From contig CAAFZY010000040.1 of the NCBI GenBank assembly GCA_900767645.1, forward strand, positions 9,947-73,946: a DNA stretch of 64,000 bases, given 5' to 3'. Under the pieces are notes generated by a model. It was given only the letters and a program-made list of their open reading frames with translations, had not been told where the DNA came from and searched no databases. This stretch comes from Alphaproteobacteria bacterium (GTDB taxonomy: Bacteria > Pseudomonadota > Alphaproteobacteria > RF32 > CAG-239). The position numbers and the translations under genes were made by a program. This document shows, in pieces, positions 36,361 through 45,347 of the stretch (positions within the stretch are counted from its first letter, which is position 1; every line of letters begins with the position of its first letter).

Positions 36361-38607
36361 TCAGATTGCAATACCATGATCATGAGCATAAGCAGATAAT
36401 TGCGGACGCAAAGTTCGTTTTGGCGATTTTAGCAAGGTTTGAACGTAGTCGGTAATATCTTGAACACGCAAAGTGCGAACCATTTTTTTAACATTGCCGA
36501 ACGCTGAGCCTGCCATTGATAACTTGCGGAATCCTAAGCCTATCAAGACCATGGCTTCTATCGGAGTGCCGGCCATTTCACCGCATACCGAACACGGAAC
36601 GCCGGCTGCATCGGCCTTGTCGATGATTTGCTTTAAGGCGCGCAAAAACGGAGCCGATAAAACATCATAACGGTCGGTAATACGCGGATTGCCGCGATCG
36701 CATGCAAACATAAACTGTGCCAAATCATTGGTGCCGATAGAAATAAAATCGGCATATTTTAACACGTCATCAAGCTGAAAAACAACTGACGGAACTTCAA
36801 TCATCAACCCGACATTAATTTTAGAAGGCATTGCCTCGCCTTTTTTTCGCTCTTTATCAACTTCAATCATTAAAGTTTCTTTTGCGTCTAAAAATTCTTC
36901 AAGACTTGAAATCATCGGGAACATAATGTTGAGTTCTTTGCCGGCGGTCACCTTTAAAAATGATTTGAGCTGTTGGCGCAAAATGGCGCGGCGGTCAAGT
37001 GTAATACGAATTGAACGCCAGCCGATTGCCGGATTGTTTTCTTTCATGTCGCCCCAATAAGGCAAAAGCTTGTCAGAGCCGACATCTAAACTGCGGAAGA
37101 TAACTTTTTTATTACCGGCTTTAGACATAAGCTTTTGATAAAAGTTTACCTGTTGGGCAACATCGGGCATAGTTTCAGATGACATAAACGGAATTTCGGT
37201 ACGGTATAAACCAATGCCGTCGCATTTGGTAGAATCGATATAATCAAAGTCAAAATCAAGTCCGACGTTAATGTTCAAGCTGATGCGTATGCCGTCAAGA
37301 GTTTTGCTTGAGAATCGCCGTAATTGCTTCAATTGCTCAAGCAGTAAAGTCATATTTTTTTGTTTAGACTTAAATTTTTGCACAATATCATCGGAAGGAT
37401 TAATGTAAACAAACCCCTCTTCACCGTTAATGCCCAACAGTTCGCCGTCTTTAACGTCTTTGAAAATGCCGTTGATTTTAGCAACAACCGGAATGTTTAA
37501 GGCTTTGGCCACAATGGCAACATGCATGGTCGGCGTGCCTTCTTCCAAAATCAGCCCGCGGATTTTTTTGTAGTCGTAATCCATTAAATCAGCCGGACCC
37601 ATGGTTTGTGCCACAATGATAATATCTTGCTCGTTATTTATTTGATTTAACTTTTTTTCGTTACCGCTTAAAAACATTCGCAAACGGTCGGCAACATCGC
37701 GTAAATCATGCAGTCGTTCTTTTAAGTAAATGTCACTGCTGCCCGAAAGGCGATTCCACATATCTTCATAGGCGCGTTCAACAGCCGCATCAGCGGTTAA
37801 TCCGCCGGCAATGTTATCTGATATTTTACGGTACCAGCCTTTATCGCGCGCAAACATACGGTAGGTTTCCAAAATATCGGTATGCTCGCCGATACCGAGT
37901 TGCGCCGCGTTGAATTTTTCATCAAGGCTTTTGTTCATTTTTTCTTTAGCGTCTTCAAGACGGGCAAGTTCTTTGTTAATATCTTCGGCAAAAATTTCAG
38001 TCACGGCCTGACGGCGGCGATGCACAACGGCGCTGCCGATACCGTAGCCTTTATTGAGCACAATACCTTTCAGGTGATCTTTCAGCCGCAAACCGCGTGA
38101 TTTGATAAATTTCTTTTTATAAGCAATCATTTCTTCCGATGAAAGGGTCGCGGTTAAAAACATGGCAACCGTTTCAAGAGCCTCAATATCGGCTTGAGAG
38201 TAAGAGTATTCTTGTTTGTGCGCAATTATAACGGTTCCGTAAGTGCGACTCCAGCGCAAAAGCGGCGCGCCTAAGGCTGACTTAAACGGGCGTTCGTTTT
38301 TTTTGCCGTCAGCTTGCTCGGCAGAGTATGAGTATGATAATGTTTGGCGGGTGGCGGCAATTTCACCTATAAATCCTTCGCCATAACGAATATGATGTTT
38401 GTATTGCTTTTCAACTAATCCGGAGCCACATAAAAATTCCAGATAATTGTCGTCAACCGTAACATAACAAACCGCTGCATCGGCATTAAAGCCGGCGGCC
38501 AGAATATGCATAAATTTTTCAAGACGCTCCGACGGGTCTTGATTTTCAGGAATAGCCTGAATTTGTTTCAGAATTTCCATTGCGGTGTTTTCAATGTTTG
38601 TTTGCAT
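36361..38607 (-). CDS. ptsP: Phosphoenolpyruvate-protein phosphotransferase, nitrogen PTS enzyme I (EI-Ntr)
   Basis: 748 residues. N-terminal GAF domain (about 15-160), then the EI domains: phospho-swivel histidine H362 in EEGTPTMHVAIVAKAL, the PEP-binding TIM barrel with GLYRTEIPFMS, FRSLDVGSDKLLPYW, and C-terminal EVPSVVFQLDDVLKYADFIS and catalytic Cys region CSVCGEMAGTP. Passes phosphate from PEP to NPr and EIIA-Ntr for regulation rather than sugar transport. Those partners are not in the window. Confidence 0.94.
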   Translation of the reverse strand: MQTNIENTAMEILKQIQAIPENQDPSERLEKFMHILAAGFNADAAVCYVTVDDNYLEFLCGSGLVEKQYKHHIRYGEGFIGEIAATRQTLSYSYSAEQADGKKNERPFKSALGAPLLRWSRTYGTVIIAHKQEYSYSQADIEALETVAMFLTATLSSEEMIAYKKKFIKSRGLRLKDHLKGIVLNKGYGIGSAVVHRRRQAVTEIFAEDINKELARLEDAKEKMNKSLDEKFNAAQLGIGEHTDILETYRMFARDKGWYRKISDNIAGGLTADAAVERAYEDMWNRLSGSSDIYLKERLHDLRDVADRLRMFLSGNEKKLNQINNEQDIIIVAQTMGPADLMDYDYKKIRGLILEEGTPTMHVAIVAKALNIPVVAKINGIFKDVKDGELLGINGEEGFVYINPSDDIVQKFKSKQKNMTLLLEQLKQLRRFSSKTLDGIRISLNINVGLDFDFDYIDSTKCDGIGLYRTEIPFMSSETMPDVAQQVNFYQKLMSKAGNKKVIFRSLDVGSDKLLPYWGDMKENNPAIGWRSIRITLDRRAILRQQLKSFLKVTAGKELNIMFPMISSLEEFLDAKETLMIEVDKERKKGEAMPSKINVGLMIEVPSVVFQLDDVLKYADFISIGTNDLAQFMFACDRGNPRITDRYDVLSAPFLRALKQIIDKADAAGVPCSVCGEMAGTPIEAMVLIGLGFRKLSMAGSAFGNVKKMVRTLRVQDITDYVQTLLKSPKRTLRPQLSAYAHDHGIAI

Positions 38608-38703
38608 CTTGCCTCTGATAAAAGAAAAATTATGCTTGTGCTTTATTTATATTATTTATATTCTGTTTCAGCAAGCATAAATCTTAATTTATAAGGAGCA
38701 AAA

Positions 38704-39066
38704 ATGGCTAATAATTATAAACGCGGCGATAAAGATACTCGTCCGTGGGGCACATGGGAAGTTTTGGATTGCGGCGAAACTTTTTGTGTTAAAAAAATTT
38801 GCGTTACTCCGCATAACCAATTGTCGTTGCAATTGCATCACCATCGCGGCGAACATTGGATTATTGTAAAAGGCGAGGCTAAAGTTACTTTAGGCGAAGA
38901 TATTTTGGTGCGTAAGCAAGACGAATCGGTTTACATTCCGGTAAACACCAAACACCGAATCCAAAACGACACCGAATCCAATGTTGAATTTATTGAAGTT
39001 CAGACCGGCGATAAGCTTGATGAAAACGATATCGTGCGCTTTGAAGACATTTACGGTCGTGTTTAG
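38704..39066 (+). CDS. Cupin, phosphomannose isomerase type II C-terminal domain
   Basis: 120 residues forming a single beta-barrel: RPWGTWEVLDCGETFCVKKI, metal-binding LQLHHHRGEHWIIVKGEA, and IPVNTKHRIQNDT. It matches the isomerase half of bifunctional mannose-1-phosphate guanylyltransferase/isomerase proteins, but stands alone without the nucleotidyltransferase half. Probably interconverts fructose-6-P and mannose-6-P. RBS AAGGAGC; terminator downstream. pgm is 4 kb away. Confidence 0.85.
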   Translation: MANNYKRGDKDTRPWGTWEVLDCGETFCVKKICVTPHNQLSLQLHHHRGEHWIIVKGEAKVTLGEDILVRKQDESVYIPVNTKHRIQNDTESNVEFIEVQTGDKLDENDIVRFEDIYGRV

Positions 39067-39075
39067 CGATTTTTA

Positions 39076-39103
39076 AGCCGGAGAGTAAAATCTCCGGTTT
39101 TTT
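39076..39103 (+). terminator. Intrinsic terminator after the cupin gene
   Basis: AGCCGGAGA, GTAAAA-type loop, TCTCCGG and a T-run. Confidence 0.85.
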
Positions 39104-39202
39104 GTTGTGCATAAGTTTGTTAAAAACTCATTTCGTGATTGCGAATCTGTAAAAGTTAAATAATAGTTAATACGAAAATTAACCTGACTTTAAGGATTTG
39201 AA

Positions 39203-39604
39203 ATGGATTTTGAAACAGATTACGTAACCGCACAAACCGATAATATTGTTATTTCGGCTTGTCAGGCTTTTTTGGAAGAAGATGAGGAAAATGCCTGCGG
39301 TTATTATTTGCGGATTGAAAATAATTCAGACGACCGAATCCAAATTTTAGGTAAAAATTTTAATATTACCGATGATCGCGGTAACAGCTATTATGATAAT
39401 GCTCCGGGGTTTAAGGGCGAATTGCCGGAACTGGAACCCGGTGAGTATTTTGAATTTTCGACCAGTGCGCCGATGTTTGCGGCTCAGGCGGTTTTGTACG
39501 GCAGTTTTCAAATTATGAGCGAGCGCCGAAACCAAATTAAAATCATTAAAATTCCGCCGGTATCATTAATCGGCAATGCGGAAGTGTTTACAACGCTCAA
39601 CTAA
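39203..39604 (+). CDS. apaG: ApaG-domain protein
   Basis: 133 residues, immunoglobulin-like beta fold: YYLRIENNSDDRIQILGKNFNITDDRGNSYY aligns with the ApaG pattern (IENQ...VQLLSRHWIITDANG), as do ELEPGEYFEFSTSAP and the YGSFQIMSE strand. ApaG is linked to Co2+/Mg2+ homeostasis and Ap4A metabolism in enterics; its biochemical role is unclear. Some conserved glycines are missing, so it is a diverged member. Overlaps convergent hdaA by 4 bp. Confidence 0.68.
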   Translation: MDFETDYVTAQTDNIVISACQAFLEEDEENACGYYLRIENNSDDRIQILGKNFNITDDRGNSYYDNAPGFKGELPELEPGEYFEFSTSAPMFAAQAVLYGSFQIMSERRNQIKIIKIPPVSLIGNAEVFTTLN

Positions 39605-40332
39605 AACAGTTCCTGTTGAACGTTTGTGTTTAAAATTTTCATGGCTTCTTTTACAATCGGAATTGATACGGCTCTTTTGCAGGCAAGCGAAACAGCATCA
39701 ATTTCGTCCACCAATTTTTGGGCGTAAGAAAATGAGCGCTGCATATTTTGTATAATATAATTAAGAACTTCCGGTGAAATAATTATCTGTCGGTCATTAA
39801 ACAGTTTTACAATTAAAGCCGTAAGCATAGTGTCATCAGGTTCGCCGATGGCTATGCTTGGCACGGCGTTCAGGCGTGACCGTAAATCGGGTAATTTGAA
39901 ATACATGCGGGCAGGCGCTTGTTCTGCCGTAAACAATATATAGCCCCCCTCGTTTTGATAGAGGTTAAATAAGTGAAACAATGCCTCATTATCAACTTTG
40001 GGGGTTAAATTTTCAACAACCAAACACGGATTGTCGCGATGGAGCCGTTCGACATTGCGTGAGTTTATGGCAGACGACTGAATGATTTGCACTGAAATAG
40101 GGGGTTCGCAACATGCGGCAACGTGTTCGGCAAAAACATGTGCCAAATGTGATTTTCCGCAACCTTCCGGTCCATACAGCACAATGGCGAAGAATGGCCA
40201 ATCGGGCCACATTTCAACCATATTTAAGGCTTCGATGTTACAATTTGCCGCCATAAAATCATCACGCCCGAAATCGGTACGCGGCTTAAATTTTAACGGG
40301 AACTGTTTTATTTTTAAATCTGCGGTGTTCAT
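39601..40332 (-). CDS. hdaA: HdaA, regulator of DnaA activity
   Basis: 243 residues, DnaA-like AAA+ domain with Walker A GPEGCGKSHLAH (54-65) but no C-terminal DNA-binding domain. The N-terminus has Q10-F-P-L-K-F15, matching the beta-clamp-binding QxPLxF motif through which Hda joins the clamp to trigger DnaA-ATP hydrolysis after initiation. It starts 3 bp after the cckA stop, so replication control and cell-cycle kinase are one transcript. Confidence 0.85.
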   Translation of the reverse strand: MNTADLKIKQFPLKFKPRTDFGRDDFMAANCNIEALNMVEMWPDWPFFAIVLYGPEGCGKSHLAHVFAEHVAACCEPPISVQIIQSSAINSRNVERLHRDNPCLVVENLTPKVDNEALFHLFNLYQNEGGYILFTAEQAPARMYFKLPDLRSRLNAVPSIAIGEPDDTMLTALIVKLFNDRQIIISPEVLNYIIQNMQRSFSYAQKLVDEIDAVSLACKRAVSIPIVKEAMKILNTNVQQELF

Positions 40333-40334
40333 TT

Positions 40335-42917
40335 TTAACTGTTTAACAACTCAAAAACTTTTTTGGTTAAATCGCCCAAACTATATGGTTTGGCAATAAA
40401 TTCAAACTCTTCCGAACCGTTAAGCTCACGGCGGGCAATTTCTTCTGAATATCCGGAAGCTAAAATAATTTTTATATCCGGATACATTTTTTTCACCTCT
40501 TTGGCTAAATCCGCGCCGCTCATGCCGGGCATAACCATATCGGTAATCATCAGATTAAATTTTTCGCCTTTATTTAATAAATCTAGGGCATTTTCGGCGC
40601 AGTTGCAAGGGGTAACTTCAAAGCCTTTGCGTTTTAAGGCTCTAAATCCGAATGCTCTGACCGAATCTTCATCTTCCACAAATAAAATTTTAACTTCTTG
40701 CGGGTTTATGTCGGTGTTGTGATTATGATCAAGCGCGGAAACATTAAGCCCGAATATGATTTTAGGAGCTTCGGCCGCTGACGATGTTAATACCGGTATT
40801 TGATTGTTTTCGGTCTGAACGACCGCGGGTTCGTTGTCTGAAGTGGCAAAACGCGGTAAATGTATTGAAAAAACAGTGCCTTGCCCGACAGTGCTTTTAA
40901 CTTTAATAAATCCTTCGGTTTGACGCACAATGCCGTAAACCATGGCTAATCCTAAACCGGTGCCGGAACCGACTATGTTCTTTTTGGTAGAGAAAAACGG
41001 TTCAAAAATGCGATTTAAATTTTCAGGCGGAATTCCGCAGCCTGTATCTGATACGTCAATAACCACAAAATCGCCGGCGGCGACAGTATCGGCGCCAAAC
41101 ACATAAGGTTCGCTTAAAGTTTCGGCGTGGGTGGAAATTTTTAACGATCCTTTGCCGTGCATGGCGTCGCGGGCATTAACCGCCAAATTGATAATTACCT
41201 GCGAAAGCTGTACGGGATCTACTTTAACATAACCTAAATCGGTGCCGTGATTAAATTCAAGTTTGATGTTTTCGCCGATTGTGCGCTTTAACATCGGGTG
41301 CAAATCGGTTAAGCTTTCCGTAATGTCGGTTTTTTTGGGTTTTAAGGGTTGCTTGCGCGAAAAAGCCAAAAGCTGACGCACTAAAGCGGTGGCTCGGTTG
41401 GCGTTTTGTTTAATTTGCGAAAGGTCGGCAAAGGAAGGATCGCCGACGCCGTGGCGCTGCAGCAATAAATCACAGAAGCCTATCATGGCGGTAAGCAAAT
41501 TGTTAAAGTCGTGCGCAATGCCGCCGGCAAGCTGTCCCATGGCTTGCATTTTTTGTGCTTGAGCGAATCGTTGCTCCAAATTTTTTTGCTCGGTGGTATC
41601 GGTAAGATATAAAATTAAACCGTCAAGAGTTTCTTTTTCACATAAAATACGGCGCTGCGGAGCAATATAAATATGAATATTTTTGCCGGACTGCAGAGTT
41701 GTTTCGGTTTGCGTAAGCTCGCGGTTTTGCTGATTTTGGGCAAATTTAGCGTATTCTGTTTGCAAAAGCCGTATGGTTTCGGCAGGCAACAAGTCGGCAA
41801 GGTTTAAATTTTCCGTATGCTCGGTGGCGGTTTCCAAAATTTCAGCGGCTTTATTGTTGGCAAGAAACACCTGATTATCAGCGTTGCAGAATACCACTCC
41901 GCAAGGCGCCGAATTGAACAACCAATCAACTTTGTCGGTAACATAGTTTAATTGTTCGCGTAAACTGGCATCGTTAGGCAGATTTTTTAAGGTGACACCT
42001 CTGATTTTGATTTTATCATCATCTTTGAAATTGTTTTGCAGTACATAAATTTGTGAAGTTTCATCGTCGGCGGTTTTAAAAAGCCCGAACCCGACAAAAG
42101 ACGGTTTGCGTGAATTTAAAATACCGGTATCGTGTACTATTAAGTTTTTCAATGAAGTTCCAACCAAATTTTCTTTCGGTGATGAGAGTTGGAGGGCAAA
42201 AGTTTCATTAACATATTCAAGATTATAATCGGAATCGGCAATGTAAATACCGATAGGCATTTGATTAATGAAAGTATGGAGTTTTTTGCGTTCTGCCTCA
42301 AGAGTTTTTTCCATGTTTTGATTGGCGGTAATATCTTTAAGCGACCAAAAAAAGTAGGTTTCTTTTTCAATTTTTTTAATAGAAAACTCTTCTTCAAAAA
42401 TATCGGTCTTTTTTAAATAAATCGGCTTAACGGTTATTTTGTACCATTTTTCTTTGTTTTCCAAGAGCAGAGATAAAACAATACTTTCGGTTTTAAGGCT
42501 TTTAAGCGCCAACTGCAAACGTTGAAAGTTAAGCAGATTTTGTCGTTCATCAACCAAGTTGTTTTGCAGTTTTTCAATAACAGAATCGGTGCCGAAAAAC
42601 TTGTTTGCCGGCTTGTTTTCAATAATTGTTTCGCCATTGCGGTTATCTATACGGTTAATAGTTTCGCGACTGCTTAAAATTTCATTGGCGAATCCGCCGT
42701 AAGTAATGGCCTCTTCGCTTGCTTTCATAATTTTGATGGATAGACAGATACAGCTTATGGTAATCAGTAAAATCAGCAAAATGATATATATCGAATATTG
42801 CGGGTAAATAAATAACATCAACAGGCTGACAGCCAATGATACAATTGCGTATACCAAAGCGCTCAACGCTTTTTCAAGTTGGCGATCGGGACGGTTAATG
42901 TTGTTTTTACTGAGCAT
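40335..42917 (-). CDS. cckA: CckA-like hybrid histidine kinase
   Basis: 860 residues. Two transmembrane helices (about 16-38 and 41-62), two or three PAS-like segments (85-440), a HisKA domain with H469 in MGQLAGGIAHDFNNLLTAMI, a HATPase domain (N box INLAVNARDAM; DTGCGIPPENLNRIFEPF; GSGTGLGLAMVYG), and a C-terminal receiver with D793 in LMITDMVMPGMSG. Two membrane helices, PAS domains and the GGIAHDFNNLL histidine box match CckA, the kinase/phosphatase at the top of the ChpT-CtrA relay. hdaA follows 3 bp downstream. Confidence 0.85.
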   Translation of the reverse strand: MLSKNNINRPDRQLEKALSALVYAIVSLAVSLLMLFIYPQYSIYIILLILLITISCICLSIKIMKASEEAITYGGFANEILSSRETINRIDNRNGETIIENKPANKFFGTDSVIEKLQNNLVDERQNLLNFQRLQLALKSLKTESIVLSLLLENKEKWYKITVKPIYLKKTDIFEEEFSIKKIEKETYFFWSLKDITANQNMEKTLEAERKKLHTFINQMPIGIYIADSDYNLEYVNETFALQLSSPKENLVGTSLKNLIVHDTGILNSRKPSFVGFGLFKTADDETSQIYVLQNNFKDDDKIKIRGVTLKNLPNDASLREQLNYVTDKVDWLFNSAPCGVVFCNADNQVFLANNKAAEILETATEHTENLNLADLLPAETIRLLQTEYAKFAQNQQNRELTQTETTLQSGKNIHIYIAPQRRILCEKETLDGLILYLTDTTEQKNLEQRFAQAQKMQAMGQLAGGIAHDFNNLLTAMIGFCDLLLQRHGVGDPSFADLSQIKQNANRATALVRQLLAFSRKQPLKPKKTDITESLTDLHPMLKRTIGENIKLEFNHGTDLGYVKVDPVQLSQVIINLAVNARDAMHGKGSLKISTHAETLSEPYVFGADTVAAGDFVVIDVSDTGCGIPPENLNRIFEPFFSTKKNIVGSGTGLGLAMVYGIVRQTEGFIKVKSTVGQGTVFSIHLPRFATSDNEPAVVQTENNQIPVLTSSAAEAPKIIFGLNVSALDHNHNTDINPQEVKILFVEDEDSVRAFGFRALKRKGFEVTPCNCAENALDLLNKGEKFNLMITDMVMPGMSGADLAKEVKKMYPDIKIILASGYSEEIARRELNGSEEFEFIAKPYSLGDLTKKVFELLNS

Positions 42918-42975
42918 TTACATACTTTCGAAATAATCGGGCAGGCGCAAATTAACCTGCCCGATACGCAGTTGA

Positions 42976-44595
42976 TTATGTTGTAACGTCAGCCTTGGTT
43001 TTGCCGGTACGCTTACTGATTTCGGCAATATCAGAAGCAATTTGCGCAATCGGCTTTAACATTGCAAGCGGATCGGCATCAAGGTTTTGGGTTTCATAAG
43101 CTTCAAGATAAACACGCAGAGTGGCGCCGTTGGTGCCGGTGCCGGATAAGCGGTAAACAATGCGCGAACCATCGGCAAAGCGTATGATTAAGCCGTTTTT
43201 AGTGGAACTGCCGTCAACGGGATCGTTATAAATGAACGGAGCAGCATCGGAAACCTTATAATTGCCGAAAGTTTTGCCGTTTAAGCTCGGTAATTTAGCT
43301 TCCAGATCAGCCATAAGGTTATCGGCAACATTGGTGTCAATACCTTCATAGTCAAAGCGCAAATAATAACTGCGCCCGTATTTTTTCCAGAAATCGCGAG
43401 TTGTTTGCTCAACCGATTTTCCGGTGGTGGCAATAATGTTTAACCAGAACAACACTGCCCAAATGCCGTCTTTTTCACGGATATGGCTGGAGCCGGTGCC
43501 AAAACTTTCTTCACCGCAGAAGGTAATGCGTTTGGAATCCATAAGGTTGCAAAAATATTTCCAACCGGTCGGAACTTCGTAATAACCGATATTTAAGGCT
43601 TTGGCCACACGCGAAACCGCCGTTGAAGTTGCGGCCGATTTGGCTACGCCGTAAATGCCGTCTTTGTAAGCCGGAATGTATTTATAATTATCGGTCAAAA
43701 TAGCAAGGCTGTCGCTCGGAGTAACAAAAAATTTGCGACCTAAAATCATATTGCGGTCGCCGTCGCCGTCATTGGCGGCGCCAAAATCGGGGCCGTTGTC
43801 CGAATACATAAAATCAACCAGATTTTTAGCATAAATTAAATTCGGATCAGGGTGCAGACCGCCGAAGTCAGGCTTAGGAATAAAGTTGCGCACAGAGCCT
43901 TTTGGCGCGCCTAAAACTTCTTCAAAAATTTTAATGGCATAAGGGCCGGTAACGGCGTTCATGGCGTCAAACACCATGGTAAAGCCGCCGGCGAAAAGTT
44001 TTTTAATGGCGGCAAAGTCAAAAATGTTTTCCATCATTTCAGTGTAAATGCCAATCGGATCAATAACCTCAATTTCCATATCGCCCAATTTTTGCGTGCC
44101 TAAATTTTGCAGATTGACGTCAGGTGCGTCAAAAATTTTGAAAGCTGAAATTTCTTTAGTGCGGGCGTAAATGGCGTCGCTGATTTTGGAAGAGCATTGT
44201 CCGCCGCTTTTGGTGGCGTATTTAATACCGAAGTCGCCGTTTTCACCCCCGGGGTTGTGCGATGCGGACAGAACCAAACCGCCGTCAGCGTGATTTTTTA
44301 ATAAAACTTCAGATGAGGCCGGAGTTGAAATCATACCGTTTTGACCGATAATTAATTTTTTCATACCGTTAGCGGCGGCAAGTTTGATAATTTTTTGAAT
44401 GGCAATGTCGTTATAATAGCGTCCGTCGCCGCCTAAAACAAAGGTTTGTCCTTTTACGCCGCCGATGGCGTCAAACAAGCTTTGAATAAAGTTTTCAATA
44501 TAATTGGGCTGGGAAACGATTTTAGATTTTTTACGAATACCGGCCGTTCCCATTTTTTGGTCGGTATAAGGCGTTGTCGCAATAGTTTTTATCAT
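42976..44595 (-). CDS. pgm: Phosphoglucomutase
   Basis: 539 residues of the alpha-D-phosphohexomutase family. Phosphoserine S112 in LVLSASHNPGGENGDFGIKY, metal loop NDGDGDRNMIL, sugar loop FCGEESFGTGSSHIREKDG (the GEESFG motif), phosphate loop RLSGTGTNGATLR. Length and motifs fit glucose-specific PGM (Glc-1-P to Glc-6-P) rather than ManB. Supplies sugar nucleotides or glycogen. Separate from cckA by 58 bp. Confidence 0.94.
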   Translation of the reverse strand: MIKTIATTPYTDQKMGTAGIRKKSKIVSQPNYIENFIQSLFDAIGGVKGQTFVLGGDGRYYNDIAIQKIIKLAAANGMKKLIIGQNGMISTPASSEVLLKNHADGGLVLSASHNPGGENGDFGIKYATKSGGQCSSKISDAIYARTKEISAFKIFDAPDVNLQNLGTQKLGDMEIEVIDPIGIYTEMMENIFDFAAIKKLFAGGFTMVFDAMNAVTGPYAIKIFEEVLGAPKGSVRNFIPKPDFGGLHPDPNLIYAKNLVDFMYSDNGPDFGAANDGDGDRNMILGRKFFVTPSDSLAILTDNYKYIPAYKDGIYGVAKSAATSTAVSRVAKALNIGYYEVPTGWKYFCNLMDSKRITFCGEESFGTGSSHIREKDGIWAVLFWLNIIATTGKSVEQTTRDFWKKYGRSYYLRFDYEGIDTNVADNLMADLEAKLPSLNGKTFGNYKVSDAAPFIYNDPVDGSSTKNGLIIRFADGSRIVYRLSGTGTNGATLRVYLEAYETQNLDADPLAMLKPIAQIASDIAEISKRTGKTKADVTT

Positions 44596-44673
44596 ATTCC
44601 TATTCCTTTTAACGTTAATAATACCCTGATAGAAGATATAATGCCTTAAAAGATTTTACAGGTAAAGCAAAAT

Positions 44674-45345
44674 TTATTTGTTCTGCCATATAAAATCGGT
44701 AAGTTTTTTTAAATTGCGGCGGGCGTATAAATCCGGTAAGTCAAACAAAGTTTTAAATTCAGGCAAATCTTTATCGGAAACAGTTACGCCTTGCAGAAAG
44801 CCTTTGCCGTATTCGTCGCGCCAATTAAGGTTGGGCGCAACGGAAAAGCCTGAAAATTTGCCGGCATTTTTAAGTTGTTGCAAGTTTTCAGGCGCGTAAT
44901 CGTCGTTGGGGCAGATAATCCAGCGAAAAGCATTTTGTCCGGCGGCGGCGCGCTTTTTTTTGGCTTCCCAAATCAGCGCGGCAAAAAGACTGTTTTGGGC
45001 GGTTAAATATTGCAACGCATCTTTTCCGCGGAGCATAGTAAGCACAATATCCGCCGCTTGAAAATATTCGGCGTTCGGCGAATCTAAAATAATCGCGTCA
45101 TACAGGCTGTTTATTTCCGACAATATGCCTTTTTTTAAGGAATAATATTGCGGTATCGGCAAATTATAACGCTTGCTTAAATTAAGGGTATAGCGCTTGG
45201 CCACAAACATGGCAAGCGGGCTGTTATTAATATCGTCAAGCACGGCGGTTTTATAGTCTTTGGCCAGTATAACCGCCAGATGAGCCGATAGCATGGTTTT
45301 TCCGGTGCCGGTGTTGGGGCTGTTAATAACAATAACTTGTGCCAT
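44674..45345 (-). CDS. MipZ-like ParA/MinD-family ATPase with altered Walker A
   Basis: 223 residues. The fold starts VIVINSPNTGTGKTMLSAHL; K16-T17 is the P-loop, but the deviant Walker A signature lysine (KGGxGKT) is replaced by N11, and the usual following Gly by T12. Walker B is DAIILDSPNAE. The C-terminal half, LIWEAKKKRAAAGQNAFRWI then GFSVAPNLNWRDEYGKGFLQGVTV, aligns with the MipZ pattern (GFRV.PG...RV..RELF..GLT). MipZ positions FtsZ in alphaproteobacteria. Two bp after dacA-like gene, so one operon with wall remodelling. Confidence 0.68.
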   Translation of the reverse strand: MAQVIVINSPNTGTGKTMLSAHLAVILAKDYKTAVLDDINNSPLAMFVAKRYTLNLSKRYNLPIPQYYSLKKGILSEINSLYDAIILDSPNAEYFQAADIVLTMLRGKDALQYLTAQNSLFAALIWEAKKKRAAAGQNAFRWIICPNDDYAPENLQQLKNAGKFSGFSVAPNLNWRDEYGKGFLQGVTVSDKDLPEFKTLFDLPDLYARRNLKKLTDFIWQNK

Positions 45346-45347
45346 GA

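Noticed and set aside
39106..39114. Single TGTGCATAA (DnaA-box-like), and another at 63985-63993
   Set aside because: Isolated 9-mers far from any cluster; expected by chance in AT-rich DNA.
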